Below are positions 46,901 through 58,959 of a stretch of DNA of 64,000 nt, in pieces. Under the pieces are notes generated by a model. The model saw only the letters and a program-made list of their open reading frames with translations. It did not search any database and was not told where the DNA came from. The position numbers were made by a program, and so were the translations under genes. How positions within the stretch are numbered: the stretch's first letter is position 1; the number at the start of each line of letters is the position of its first letter. The stretch spans positions 7,192,001 to 7,256,000 of the forward strand of contig CM060732.1 of the NCBI GenBank assembly GCA_030704615.1. The letters are read 5' to 3'. Source of the stretch: Takakia lepidozioides. Lineage: Eukaryota > Streptophyta > Takakiopsida > Takakiales > Takakiaceae.

Positions 46901-48700
46901 GAAGGGGGGCTCAAACAGTGCCCGTTGACGCACACTGTTTGAGCTGCCAGCTAATTGTGGTTGTACCTCAAAAGACATGCCCTATGTGGCCGATTTTAAC
47001 ATGAAACAAACAATGAGAAGGGGGGCTCAAACAGTGTGCGTTGACGCACACTGTTTGAGCTGCCACTTATGTGTGGATTCAGCCTGTCCAAGATGCCATT
47101 TGTGGTCTATTTTTACATGAATTAAACAACGAGAAGGGGGGCTCAAACAATGTGCGTTGACGCACACTGTTTGAGCTGCTAGGATATTGTGGTTGAACCT
47201 CAGAAGAGATGCCCTATTTGGCCGATTTTAACTTGAAACACGCAATGAGAAGGGGGGCTCAAACAGTGTGCGTTGACGCACACTGTTTCAGCTGCCAGCT
47301 AATTGTGGTTGTACCTCAAAAGACATGCCTTATGTGGCCGATTTTAACATGAAACAAACAAAAAGAAGGGGGGCTCAAACAGTGTGCGTTGACGCACATT
47401 GTTTGAGCTGCCACTTAAGTGTGGATTCAGCCTGTCCAAGATGCCATTTGTGGTCGATTTTATATGAATTACACAACGAGATGTGGGGCTCAAACAGTCG
47501 ACGCACACTGTTTGAGCTGCCAGGTAATTGTGGTTGAACCTCAAAACAAATGCCCTAAGATTGCAGATTTGGACATGAAACAAACAATGAGAAGGGGGGC
47601 TCAAACAGTGTGTGTTGACGCACACTGTTTGAGCTTCCAGGTAAGTGTGGATTCAACCTGCTTGAGTGGCCCTGTGTGCACGATGTTGACGCACACTATT
47701 TGAGCTGCCAGGTAAGTTTGGATTGAACCTGACAGAGATGCCTTTTGTGGCCGATTTTAACATGAGAACATAATGTCAAGTGGGGGTGGAATGAACCTTA
47801 CAGAGAGGCCCCTGTGTGCACGATTTTCATTTGAAAAAAACAATGAGAAGGGGGGCTCAAACAGCTGACGCACACTGTTTGAGCTTCCAAATATTGGAGG
47901 ATTGAACCAGACAGACATGCCCGTTTTGGGGCCGATTTGGGTATCAAAAAACAAACATAAAGTTGGGGCTCAAGCGGCCGGCGTTGGCGCACACTGTTTG
48001 CGCTTCTTAATATGGGTCGATTGAACCAGAGAGAGATGCCGTGTGTAGGCGATTTTCATATAAAAAAAACAAGCACAAGTGGGGTCTGAAACTATGTGCG
48101 TTGCCGCACACTGATTGACATTCCAGTCTGTGGTGAATTGAACCAGACAAAGAGGCCCAAAGTGGCCGATTTTGACATCAAAAATGAAGCACAAATGTGG
48201 GTCTCAAACAGTGTGCGTTGCCGCACTATGTTTGAGCTTCCAAGTAGGTTTGGACATCACTTGTACCTTTTTCTTGGGTGCTCCAGGAGACTCCCCAATC
48301 GCCGGACACCCTTTGCGCTTCGGACTGCTCTCTACGCCGAGCATGTTCTGGAGCATCTCCCCCATTCTCTTTCCCACTATCTGCTTCTTCGTGAGGCCAA
48401 CATCAACATCATCTTCGGCGTCCGTCTCTCCCTCGGATGCAGTCTCCTCCTCACCAGTTCTTGGAAGTATGGCAGGCTGCTGTTCTTCTCTAGAATCCTG
48501 CTCTTCCATCACTAGACTTTCCTCTTTGCCCTCTTCTTCCTCCTTTTCCTCTTCGTCTACTATTTCCATCCTCATTCTATATCTGGCTCTATTCCTGTCC
48601 CTAGTGCTCGTGAAGTATAACGACTTCCTTCTCTTCTTCCTCCGCTGGAAACAAGGGCTCCCCACGCTGCCTCTAGAGCTCTCCAGTTTGACGTTTGCAA
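43975..48700 (-). pseudogene. ParB-like gene of element X (copy C), lacking the methyltransferase half
   Basis: The first exon (about 48700-48255) encodes a basic start and long acidic tract, ending at a GTACAAG donor. After the intron that holds the palindrome array, the next exon (about 45380 down to 44870) has the conserved IPLCRLVSMPVVRP segment and the ParB-like box VWDGNHRLLAW, broken near 45010 and by a TGA near 44855. Then come the TWYSLTREAFMEYMY exon (44449-44700) and the RIADPSFGSQFLLEV exon, which runs without intron into KVKWLQIWN, where copies A and B are interrupted by an intron. Similarity stops at about 43980. The whole methyltransferase portion is absent from the window. Confidence 0.68.
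45440..48250. repeat. Palindrome array of element X, within an intron of copy C
   Basis: More than fifteen units of about 100-130 bp carry CTCAAACAGTGTGCGTTG followed by the mirrored CGCACACTGTTTGAG, a palindrome of about 34 bp with centre TTGA, TTGC or TCAA. Conserved spacers include GATTGAACCTGACAGAGATG and GTGGCCGATTTTAACATGA. The core is unrelated to the GGAAAT-type palindromes of elements 2 and Y, although the setting is the same. Confidence 0.88.
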
Positions 48701-49451
48701 CAAGGGTTGCTATGGCATGTAACCAAACTAAAAATTTGACATTGTTAACCGTATTTGGATGCGGGTGTTCTCATTGTGTGCGAATGGAATTCATCCATTT
48801 CGGCGTCTTTGTATTATCCAAGAAATAAAGTGGTAGATAAAAAGTACATCCGTTGCATATACTTGTGATATATGCAGATGTACTTCGCGGCCTGCCAATA
48901 CATGGCAACCTTCTTGCATTCTTTCAAATTCGAAAGTGCCGTAGAAATCTAATGCTAGTTCAATTTCGAGCAGTACTTGCAGATTCGCAATAATTGTTAT
49001 GCTTCACATATGCATCCACGTGTGTTGTACTGCCTACCCTGCGGTTTGCATTTCGCCATCACCGTCGCAATGGGGTCATTCGGTATAAAGGGTTGTGTCA
49101 GCAATGGTCATGTGTTGCACACATTCGTGCGAGGTGTGTCCCGGAGTGTCAGTGTTTGTGTTGTGCTCTTCTGGCACAGTACAACCTCATTAGATTCGGG
49201 GTCTTCTTGTTTACTGCTCTCCAGGGTTGTTGCCGTCTTTCCATAATGGATGGTTTCATGTCATGTTCAGGGTTTGTTTTTCATCCAAATACAGCACGGC
49301 TTCTTGTGGCTTCTTGTCTTTGAAAACAATTTTTCTGGTTGGTACCCTTATTGACCTCAGTTTGTTTGTGGTGGATCCCTTTTCGAGAATTACGGGCTAT
49401 CAGTTCGGGGATTCCGTTGTGAATCGCAACTTTTGGTCAGTGTAGGAAAAC
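48701..49451. other. Divergent intergenic region of element X; no gene recognised
   Basis: The interval separates the presumed 5' end of copy C on minus from transposase T5 on plus. It has short open frames only and no palindrome array, unlike the matching interval of elements 2 and Y. Promoters for both genes would be expected here. Confidence 0.4.
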
Positions 49452-51672
49452 ATGTCCAGGGAGCGAGATAGACTCGCTCGATTTCATTCCAATGCAGGTA
49501 GTCTTCCACTCACTGCCACTGCAGACGACGATGGGTTTGCAGTTGTTCATGAGGATGAGCTGGTTACAGTGTTCCCGCTGGAATTGGGTTCTCTGCTTGT
49601 TCAATGACGAGGACGGGAATTTGGATTCTGGGCACTTGGAGAAACCATTGGTTGGCGAGTGCGGAAGGAAGTGGAGAGTCCTTCTAGGCACATACCGGGT
49701 CCTTGGAAAAGAGAGAAGATAATTAGCAGGATCAGTAGTTACCCCTGGCACTGCAGCATCGGTCGTGCAGCAGAAGGGCACAGTTCATGTGAAACAAGAG
49801 GTGAGCACATCCACTACATTCGTGACTCTTTCAGACTCGTCCTCGGAGGATGTTTATGAGATTCCTCCGCCAGTGCAGACTCCATTCTTGGATGATGACG
49901 AATTGCAGGAGATAACGAGTGTTATTCCGAAATTGAAAGCCCTCGCAGTGGTGCCTGGGTGCAAGAGCGAGCTGCGTTTTGTTGATTGGGAGTCCCTTCG
50001 TGTGCAACGGGTTCAATACGTGCCAGCAGAGTTTGATGGGGACATCTTGTTTGAGCTCGAGTTGGAGGATTGGTTGTTTTTCTGGCACTTCAGGTACAGA
50101 CAGTGGGGAGCTTTCATGAGGACGGTAAGCCTCTTCAATCCCAGAAACACAAATTTAACTTTGCATCGTGCCTGTTCGTTTGGGGTTGTTGGATTGTCAC
50201 TTGCAGAACCTCTTCCATTTCCTTTCGTTCCTCACATTTCCATGCAATGCCTCCTACAGGACATGTCATTGGAGGACTTGGCCGACATGCCATCCTGTAA
50301 TTTGGCGGAGACTGTTCACAACGCCTGGATGCAGCAGTCTACCAAAGCAAGATGTGACTTGTATGTGGCCATTGCTGATGACATGGTGTGGGCACTTACA
50401 CAACAAACCAGGTACCGCAATTTTCTGATGGGACGGGGCGGAGGCAAGGGCCCTGATACGTCTTTGTTGATGCTAAGGGCTGCGAGTAGGTCCGGAGACC
50501 CATCAAAGATGGCTAGAGCTTTGAACAGATGCACTGAAGGCTCCCCTTTGCAATCCAGGGTCCCCCATTTGGAAGGCGAGGAAAGATTTGGATCATGCAA
50601 AAGGAAATTGAACACTCCTCCAGGGTCGGATGGAGATTCCCATCGGCCGGACAGGGTCAATTTCTCTGTACCAAAGGTGTCTCCAGTGCAGACTAAGTCG
50701 TGTGCCCGCCCCTTCCCAGGTGGGTCCTCCTCCAGTGGAGCAGGTGTAGATCATGCAAACATAGCAGCATGAATCCCATTGGAGGAGGTGGTGGCCATGG
50801 TGCATGAATCTGATTGCATTGATAGTGAGTGGCATATAGAACGCACCCCACCAGGATCTAGAGTGGCTTGCATGGCAATTCGGACCCCCTCTTTCAAGAA
50901 ATGCAAATAAAAAATATGCAAAGGCTCTAGGGGGACTCCAGCTCCAACATTCACAGGGTTGTTCCGACCTTATCATAGTGGGGAGTCAAAGGACCACAAG
51001 TTTTGGTTATGCCCAGACGATATGGCACGATGCGTCAAGGGAACAGTTTGTCCTTCGGTGATAATGAAGCCCCCTCCCCCCGCAATTTGGCCTGTCAAAC
51101 TTGGGACGTCGCTGTCATCAACCGAGATAAGCATGCTGGAGGAGGGAGGGTTCTGTCTTGCACGGTCCCGGGTGGTGCCCTCATGCACTGTCGGCACAGA
51201 TGTGCCACATGCTCCGGCAATGCCTCCACCCGGTGCCGACTCCCACCCAACAAAAAGAGATGGAAAAACAGTGCGCCGTGTCGCTTCGGGTGCAGATCAC
51301 GAATGCAAGATGGAATCGGCTAGAATTTTGCAGGCTCGGGTGACTCGTATCACCGAAGTCCCTGCCCCGGGGTATGGATGGATTTACACAGTGCTGTCTA
51401 TTGGCTCAGTTCTTCATGGCAAAGAATATCAGGTTACCGTGGGGAATTTCCCTACGTGCACTTGTCCGGATTTTGTAACGATGCGTGAGGGCGCTCTCGG
51501 CATGAGAGGGAAGTGGGTCCCCTGCAAGCATCAATATTACATATACCTTGTAATTATGTGTTGCGACGGTAAGAGAGACCAATTCATTCACCAAGCCACA
51601 CTAGGCTACGGAGAAGTCATCACCCTTCTGCAGCGGGACACCTCACGTAGGGCTCTGCCAAATTCTCTTTGA
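49452..51672 (+). pseudogene. Internally deleted MULE/SWIM transposase (copy T5)
   Basis: The gene starts at ATG 49452 (MSRERDRLARFHSN) and matches the T1 N-terminus, with a frameshift near 49600 and a TAA near 49720. At about 50062 the frame passes directly from FDGDILFEL to LEDWLFFWHFRYRQWG; in T1 these are about 1.35 kb apart, so the zinc-binding region and all catalytic residues are gone. The intron (50125-50259) and second exon remain, with the RVPHLEGEERFGSCKRK segment, a TGA near 50770, a TAA near 50908 and a SWIM finger (CTCPDF ... CKHQYY). A SWIM-only protein could in principle still bind, but the stops make this unlikely. Confidence 0.85.
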
Positions 51673-53049
51673 ACACATACGAGCCATGCCCGCTTCCCAT
51701 GCTGGTTTCCAGGTTAAGTCTTTGCATTTAGGACAAACACATACATTTCGTTCATGGAACCAGGACAAATGCACATGCCAATCATTGTAAGCGTCTATCT
51801 GTGAATTGAAATAAAGTGTGTCAATCATTCTGAGCTCAAATCTGCCATATTTTCATATTCCTCTTTTTGTGCAGGCATTGCAGACATGGTGCATGGTGGC
51901 CCCCTTTGTTTTGTCCATGGTAATAGGCCCTCTTCCTGCAATCCTCGCCTATAGGACCTGCTTCTCCAGCAGATTTGTGCCCCTCACGCTTCCCTGAAGC
52001 GTGAGCTCAGCTCACGCTTTGTAGCTACAATGTGAGCTCAGCTCCCAGGCTCACGGGGCTGGGCTCACGCCGTAGCTACGCTGTGTTCCATCACAGCTCG
52101 CTGACCAGCTTCAAAAACATGATACATCTTTAGTTTCTTGTTTACTAGTTCAGGACAACCATTAATCCTATGAACATTCGGTTTTTTCTTATCTTTGTAA
52201 ATTATGTGGCAGTAGATACATTTGAATGGTTTCCTATGGTGATCACCAGGTTCTTGAACGCGGGCCTTGGAGTGCGCCTCGCAAATGAGGTCGTCTCACT
52301 TGTCAGTATCATATTCCTCATGGTATTGGCGCCTATTCTCTGTCATAGTGCTTCGCTTCACCATAGTGATGAGCTAATGAGGTCTGCAAAATGCAAAGCA
52401 AAAGGATCGTGGTCATTACACACCTGTTACAGCCAATATGTCATCACAAAGCCAAATACATGGAGTTTGAATGCCACGAACCCTAGGTAATCCTCTGCTT
52501 GATGCTCCTGCTGCTGGTTTGCTGATCGTTGGTCGTATGATCACAACACAAACATGTGAAGTTGTCGCAAGTGTGTTCTCAGAAGCTTTGCTTGCACATT
52601 CTCTCCATTGATGAGGTTCGAAGCGACGCCACCTATGATCATTCTCCTCCACAATAGCATGCAAGACGACGCCATTACATGGATGAAAGAGATCATGGAG
52701 AGTAGTGATGGCCATTGTCACGCTGTGAGGGCACGATGGAAGTGGAGGATGCCAAGCGACTGGACAGAGACCGCTTCCAGACATTTCACACGTGGGTGCC
52801 ATCATTGCAATCGCGTGTAGGAAACTGGAGAAAGGCAGTGGTTATGGGATGTGGGCGGTGATCTGAGAGCCAATGAGAGGATCGAGATCATTCAACCTGC
52901 TGGTTATGGGGTTATGGCGTCGGGTATTGAACCGCGGTCGGCAAAGCGACCGCGGAGGGTCAGTCGCCCAGGGGAGGCCCGGGTGGGCCGTCACTGGGGG
53001 TAGCTGTCAGGGCATTCAACTCCCCGGGCACTTCTATTACTTGGCGGAA
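51673..53049. other. 3' flank of T5, GCTCACG cluster, then unrecognised intergenic DNA
   Basis: Between about 51985 and 52080 GTGAGC, GCTCACG and the palindromic GTAGCTAC recur, resembling the T1 3' flank at 5128-5208. From 52110 to 53049 only short frames occur, and I recognise no gene or element. Confidence 0.4.
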
Positions 53050-53052
53050 TTA

Positions 53053-53078
53053 GGCCCCGGCCACACTGCGCTGCTAGC
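53053..53078 (+). repeat. PIF/Harbinger-like terminal sequence, left-facing end
   Basis: GGCCCCGGCCACACTGCGCT lies directly after TTA (53050-53052). An inverted, similar sequence ends at 58986 directly before TTA (58987-58989). GG...CC termini with a TTA duplication are typical of PIF/Harbinger elements and their MITEs. The pair may be two ends of one element or two unrelated relics. Confidence 0.42.
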
Positions 53079-53368
53079 ATAGAACACCTGCTAACGGCTT
53101 AGCAGGCCCGTTTTCCTAACAGCTGCTCCAACTAACACAATGCTTGCTGCACTAGAGTTTTAGCTTAACAGGTTTTAGTGCGTAATGTTAGTTTTAAACA
53201 CACGTTTGTCTGCCCGTGCCCGACTTCCTCGCCACTTTCCCTCGCCTCCTTCCTTTATGCCATAGCCAAAGGACTGAGGAGACAAAAGGAGTAGCGATGA
53301 GACTATGAAGAGTTGGGTGCTTGCATTCGGAGGACTCGTTGCGCGCGCGAGAGATACTATCTTTTGAG

Positions 53369-53903
53369 GGGGCTGAAAATCCATGAGCAGTGAGCAGTGA
53401 GTAGGTTTTGCCGAACGTCACCGAACTGCCCGGACCTGTTTGCCGAACCACTTCCAGGTTCGGGATAGGTTCGAGATAGGTTAGGAAAAGGTTCGGGATA
53501 TAGAATATTCCCATTTTGGATTCCAAATGAGATTTTTACTAGATTTATATTGCATATAACCCCTCAAATGTTGAAGGTTCGGCACCGAACACCATTTCAT
53601 ACACTAAAAAAAAACTTTAAGGGGGAAAAAAAAAAAAAAAAAAAAACTGTTTTTTAGGTGCCGGCACTATTCGGAGCCAAACAGTGCCATAGGTTCGAAA
53701 GTGGTCCAAACTGGTTCGGCATAGGCTCGGCATACGTTCGGAAGAATATTCCTCGACAGAATATTACTCCACAGGCTCGGCACTGGTTCAGAAGAATATT
53801 CTTGGATATTTGATATATTCCATGAATATTCCCTTAAGTTCGGCACTGTTCGGCAAAACCTGCTCACTGCTCATGGAGTTCTGCTCATGGAAAACTCAAC
53901 CTC
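53369..53903. mobile_element. 535-bp non-autonomous MULE of the same TIR family
   Basis: The left end begins GGGGCTGAAAATCCATGAGC and the right end, read inward, begins GAGGTTGAGTTTTCCATGAG, like the two ends of elements 1 and 2. The exact 9-bp duplication TCTTTTGAG lies at 53360-53368 and 53904-53912. Just inside are GCAGTGAGCAGTGAG repeats and the inverted pair GGTTTTGCCGAAC / GTTCGGCAAAACC. The interior is noncoding, with several GGTTCGG units, GAATATTC repeats and an A26-like run near 53621-53646. Confidence 0.85.
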
Positions 53904-53912
53904 TCTTTTGAG

Positions 53913-55583
53913 AAAGACACATTGTGCGCGGTGCGGGCGGGCCGTGGTCCAATAAATCTCCAACTAATATTTGGGCCACCCCAAATGCTGACTTGAAAAT
54001 GCCTATTTGGAAAGGATTGAGCCATGCCACAATAGAGGTCTTGAGAAGTTTGATTGGTGATGATGGTACAGGTGCAGTGGTCACCATTTCTGTTGTATTT
54101 GTTTTTGAGCTGTAGTATCGACTGGATTGTCCAGCTCTGGAGTGAAGAGCTGATACTAAAAGATTGTTGTTCTTTTTTAGCTCTTTCTATGGCCTGTATG
54201 CCTCCAGTCTGGCATGTCAGAAGGGGAAACCGTGACAGCATCCTCCCAAACCATTACCTCTCAATTGGTTGAGAGCACTTGAATGTTGGTCCACTCAGTG
54301 AGGTGCACTTGGTTCAGCAAATGTGCATAGAGTTATGTAGTCCCTCTTCAGCTCCCTCTCAGGTCCCCATGGGAGAGGAGAGATTGGATTTGCATGGGTG
54401 ATTGCTGAAGAATTATGTGGCTATCTTCCAAGACCTAAAATGATCACAGGGTGTAAAAGGTAGGAATGGTAAGTTCCTCACAGTTTCAGTTCTTTGCAGG
54501 GGCTAATGAATCCACGGATGATTGCTTGGTGTGCTTAACCTTGGGATTTAGAGTAGATTCAAACCTCATATAGATGTGTCTCTCTTTCTTAGTAATGCTT
54601 TGCTTTGTGTAATGTGATTGCAAATCTTGAAAATAAGATTTTGTTGTAAGTGAGCGCTTGCCCCAGCAGCATAAAACGAGCGTGTCTCTGAACAGGCACT
54701 TGGCACAACTCGCATATGGGCCTTTGGAAATGCTAGTAGTAATGATGAAACCAAGCCAAAGCTCCCATCATCCATGTTGACAAACACCTATCTATAAAGT
54801 AATGTTTCATCATATTGCCTCCAGGCGACAGTGTAGCTAGATGATTTGCACCAGAGTGGCTCCTGGCAGAGATGATCTATCACAATCAAATGTGCCAGTC
54901 TTTCACAGTCACAATTGTTCATCATGCATGTAAGAGAATTTGAGATGTCGCGTGCACATAAAATGCGGGTTTGAAAATTAAATGTTGGGACTATGCAGTG
55001 TCCATTTAGTGCAAATGTCCATAGTAGCTTTGTGGCTTCATTCCACAGGAGGCCTGCCCAAACATAGCTTTCAGATGCCAAGAGCTAAGTTAATTACCCC
55101 TTGAGCACTGGGATGTTATTCCAGAAATTGACCCTGGCAGGTGCTACAAGAAGCTCAAGCAACTTTGGCACGCTGAATGTACATCAATTCTGCTTTATGT
55201 AATTCAAGTGTAGTTATTCTATTCCCTATTCTAGTTGTACAACATATGTACTACTCACCAAGAAGCCTTTGCGTAAGTCTTGGTCATGACGATAATAACA
55301 CTTGGGTTGCTGGTCTTATGTGCACGTGCAGCCTCAAGAACATTCGATCTCTTAACTGCTGCTGGAATCTTTGGAGCTACTTCTGTTCTTAATGGTAGCG
55401 CCAGAACTCCTGGCACCTGTATGTAAGCACCAGCCATGGACTATGAGAACCATCTCATTAGTGAACCCATCCACATGCTAACCAAGGATTGCAAAATGGA
55501 GGTGGACTTCAGGCAATACGACTTGGGGTCTTGGTACTGGTAGTAAAGCCTTTGATGTTAAAGTTTATTTAGGGACAGTATAT
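53913..55583. other. Intergenic DNA; no gene recognised
   Basis: Only short overlapping frames occur, none with a recognisable domain. The final part (about 55400-55583) is the 3' flank of the minus-strand PPR gene and would include its terminator and polyadenylation signals, which I could not place with confidence. Confidence 0.4.
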
Positions 55584-57443
55584 TCAGAACTGCTTCTTCA
55601 TATCCTCGAAAAGCTTGCCAGCCTCTTCCCATCTGGCTGCTCTTCCTAAGCCATGGATGAGAGAGTTATATGAAATCACATCAGGTACACAGTCTTTTGC
55701 CTTCATTTCATGGAAAAGCTTGCAAGCATCATCCACCCTACCCACTTTACCAAGGGCATCAATCAGGGAGTTGAAAGTAACCATGTCTGGCACACAACTT
55801 TCTGCCTCCATTTCCTTGAGAAGCTTGCAAGCCTCGTCCAAGCGACCTGCTTTTGCCCGGCCATTGATTAAAAAACTATAGGTTACAACATCTGGTGTAC
55901 AATAATTGACTTTCATATCCACAAGAAGGGCATTTGCCTCCATCAAATCCCCCACTTTCCCAAAGCCTGCAATGAGAGTGTTGTATGTGACCCGCACTGG
56001 GGGCGCACCATTCTCTTTCATCTCCTTGAAAAATTCCCGGGCCTCATCCATCCTGCCCACCTTGCTGAGAGCATCAATTATAGCACCATAAGTGATAATA
56101 TCAGGTTGACGCCCCTTCTGCTTCATTTCCTCAAAAATCTTGCATGCTTTGAATGCATTTCCAGACTCCCCTAAGTCAGTGATGAGAGAACTGTAGGTTA
56201 CTACATCAGGCACACACCCATGCTCTTCCATGTCTTCAAGGAACTTGCAAGCCTGTTTCGATCGGCCCACCTTGCCAAGGTTATAGATGAGGGTATTGTA
56301 GGTAAAATTGTCTAGAAAACATCCCTTCTTCCTCGTTTCCTCAAGTAGCCTGCACGCAGCAACCAAGTCTCCTGCTTGCCCTAGACCATTGATAAGAGAG
56401 TTGTAGGTGACCACATCCGGAGCATATCCCTGCCCCTTCATCTCTTCCACAAGCTTGCAAGCGTCATCTAGTTTCCCAGCCTTCCCAAGGCTACTGAGCA
56501 AAGAGTTGTATATGACTAGATTGGGACGATAACCCCTCTGTTTCATCTCCTTAAAAACATGGACAGACTGCTCAAACTGGCTGGCCTTGCCAAGACCATT
56601 GATGAGACAGCTGTATGTCGCAACATCTGGAACACAGCCTGACTCCTTCATTTCTTCAAAAATTTGCACACTTGAGACCAGTGCCCTGCTTTGCCTAGGG
56701 CATTTAGAAGACTGTTGTAAGTCACACATTTGGGGCTGATCCCTTCTGAGTCATGTGCTGAAACAGATTTCTAGCATCCTCAATTTTCCCTTCCTTGCCG
56801 AGACTATCAATCATGGCGTTGAATGTGATGATGTTGGGAGAGAAACCCTTTCGACCCATTTCTCCCAACAGTATGCTGGCAACCCCCACTCTCTTAGCGT
56901 GGCGGAAGCCATGAATTAGCAGACTGAAAGTGTAGGCATTTGGCAAGCAATCCATCTTGGACATTTGGCGGTATGTGCGGAAGGCTGTATGGCAGTAGCC
57001 CCCCTGGAAAAGCAACTCAATGAGAAGATTATATGCATTTGTATCAGGCCAGCACCCTAGACACCACGACTTACGGAATATAAGGAGTGCCTCCAAAGGC
57101 TTCTTAGCTCTCCCATAACTCAGAAGAATCATACGTAGAGTACCTGCTGTCACCTTAAAACCTCTTCTTCTCATCTCCTCCAACAAGTCTAGAAGGGATT
57201 CAGGCTCTTTGGCATGAGACAATCTCTGGATTATCAGATTGTAGGCATTGGCCGTATGTTTATATTCTATCTGCTCTCTAACCCACTTGAAGAAGCCAAA
57301 GGCTGACCTTATATCTTTCTGACGCCTCAAAACCTCCTCAACCACATAGGGCGTGAGTGCCAAGTTTAGCTCCCTGAGTGCTTCAGCTGTCCTGGGTCCC
57401 CACCTTGCTTGATCAAGTGCCACATTGATTCTCTTGACAAGCC
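55584..57443 (-). CDS. P-class pentatricopeptide-repeat protein, frame-broken, 5' exon not included
   Basis: PPR proteins bind RNA in chloroplasts or mitochondria, one base per 35-residue repeat. The minus-strand sequence has about 15 P-type repeats of the form VVTYNSLINGLGKAGR-LDEACKL-EEMK, with no C-terminal E or DYW editing domain visible. It ends with the TAA/TAG-type stop at about 55584. Two single-base deletions break it: one near 56727, after SAPNV, and one near 56661, before IFEEMKESGC. The 65 bases between them read VTYNSLLNALGKAGHWSQ in the third frame, so the repeat is preserved across all three frames. Upstream, the first repeat region starts after a likely acceptor AG (about 57444), so the targeting peptide must lie in an earlier exon. 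Gene identity is firm; whether the indels are biological is open. Confidence 0.88.
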
Positions 57444-57660
57444 CTGCCCCAAGTTACGTAAAAGAACTTCAAAACAGTTGTCAAAGATCCATTCTCTTGA
57501 AGAGAGAAAATACGACCCATACACTAATTTCAGAAGATAGCCAGGAAAAGATTCTAGTGGGTAGCTCAGAAAACTCGGACTTTCTCAGCACTTTGTCTCT
57601 TGCATTCTGGACTCGAGCACCTTTCAGGCTTGCGAATTGATTGGGAGTCAATGAATCCTG

Positions 57661-57978
57661 CTAAATATGCCCATCCAGAGCTTGTGGTTTGGTATGTGGC
57701 TGCACTGGTGCTAATACATTGCACAGTCCTTCTCCATCTAGCATTTCCGCGCTGTCATGGTCACCTTTATCATCATCCTTAGACAAAGAGCGCTTCGCTC
57801 TTGCTTGTTGTGAACCCAAATCCTTCCTTGCAATTTTTGAGATGGGTGAAGGCAACAAGCATTGCTCTAATTTTGAAAAGCCTCTTTTCCTTTCATCTTC
57901 TCTCTTTCTCCCAACGCAGAAGATTCCATTGCCAGCTTTGGTCATGCCCTCATCGTCAAATACAGCTAGCTTCATCAT
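57661..57978 (-). CDS. Possible 5' exon upstream of the PPR gene
   Basis: An ATG-initiated minus-strand frame of 105 codons (MMKLAVFDDEG ...) lies about 220 bp upstream of the first PPR repeats. It is rich in Lys, Arg, Ser and Asp and has no recognisable domain. It could be an N-terminal exon of the PPR gene with a donor before its stop at 57661, or an unrelated frame. It lacks a clear organelle-targeting look. Confidence 0.28.
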   Translation of the reverse strand: MMKLAVFDDEGMTKAGNGIFCVGRKREDERKRGFSKLEQCLLPSPISKIARKDLGSQQARAKRSLSKDDDKGDHDSAEMLDGEGLCNVLAPVQPHTKPQALDGHI

Positions 57979-58117
57979 ATGTTCATTGGCCTTTTGCTTG
58001 GAGGCCCCTCCCTCCCTCCTGAGCTTGAGCTTTTGCCCTAGCTTGGCAGAATGATCTCTCTTCCTCAGGATTTGAAGGCATGAAGCAATGTTCTTCAGAT
58101 GTCTTCCAGATTGGTGA

Positions 58118-58264
58118 TTGGTGTATGGGGAAGGTATGACAGCCTTGTTGCTAGGCCCAGCATCTATGCGTGGAGCACTTTTTCTTCAAATTAGCACTCT
58201 TTCGAAACCAATCATTGGTGTGAGAGGGAGGTATGACAGCCTCCTTGCTAGGCTCAGCATCTAC
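58118..58264. repeat. Imperfect duplication of a ~50-bp segment
   Basis: GGTATGACAGCC(TT/TCC)GTTGCTAGG-type sequence occurs at about 58118-58168 and again at 58215-58264, each followed by CAGCATCTA(T/C)G. The copies differ at a few positions. Confidence 0.65.
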
Positions 58265-58382
58265 GAGGACCCTCCACCTGTGGTTGTTAGTCTGGAGGTC
58301 GCAGCCAGACTTGCTGTACACTTTGACAGCAAACTGCGAGTTTGAAATGAGGGTGAACAGAATGTGATCTTTTTTTTTGATG

Positions 58383-58700
58383 CTATGGTAGTCCAAAAAT
58401 TCCCCAAAACCTGTCCTGAAGCCCAATCCTCTGTTGTATCCCAAACGAAGCTCCCAGACATAGATCACGCATCAATGGGGGAAGAACACCAGCCTCAATG
58501 AACAGGTTGCCATTGGTATCAAGCGTTGACAGATTGCGAAGCACGTTAAGTGCTGCTGCCCGTGCCGGTGGGCTGCTGCTCCCAGCATCTCTACGGAAAC
58601 ACAGTTGCTGCTGTCTCTGCAGCTCGCTTGTTGCCTTTGACAGTGGAGCCACAGCATCTCTGCCATTTCAATGCGTACCTCCTTTGGACCTGAAGAGAGG
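58383..58700 (-). pseudogene. Possible ARM-repeat protein fragment
   Basis: On the minus strand a segment reads PPARAAALNVLRNLSTL, then FIEAGVLPPLMRDL, which is close to an armadillo repeat consensus (ALNxLRNLS ... AGxxPPLxxLL). Upstream, another frame gives PKEVRIEMAEML, which also suits an ARM helix, but a frameshift separates them near 58640. The similarity covers only about one to two repeats and then ends. It is probably a broken gene remnant or an exon of a gene I cannot assemble. Confidence 0.35.
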
Positions 58701-58959
58701 GAGGGAGAGCGCCAAAGCGCGAAGGAGAAAGAGATGGCGAAAATGAGAAATTGGCGAAATGGCACGGGCAGCTGCCCGAAATCGGTGCGTCGGTTTAGAT
58801 TTAGCACTGGGGGGTGTTACTGGGGTAACTGCTAAAAGTAGCCATAAACTACGAAGGATTAGTTAAGATTAGATAGCAGTAGTTAGAGCTAAAATTTGTA
58901 AAGCCGGGCAGTGCGGCCGGATTTTTCAAGCTAGCAGTAGTTAACACTGACCTAACATC

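Larger units (their letters stand above)
43971..52110. mobile_element. Element X: truncated two-gene MULE (methyltransferase-type gene on minus, transposase on plus)
   Basis: The order is copy C on minus, its palindrome array inside an intron, then transposase T5 on plus, which is the element 2 orientation. The left side stops inside an exon of copy C at about 43980, directly against element Y. The right limit is set by a cluster of GTGAGC/GCTCACG units at about 51985-52080; no clear TIR or target duplication was seen. T5 is closer to T1 than to T2, and both have GCTCACG-type subterminal repeats, so X and T1 form one subfamily. Confidence 0.6.

Noticed and set aside
55615-55881. Plus-strand open frames opposite the PPR repeats
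   Set aside because: They are antisense shadows of the repeat-rich minus-strand gene.
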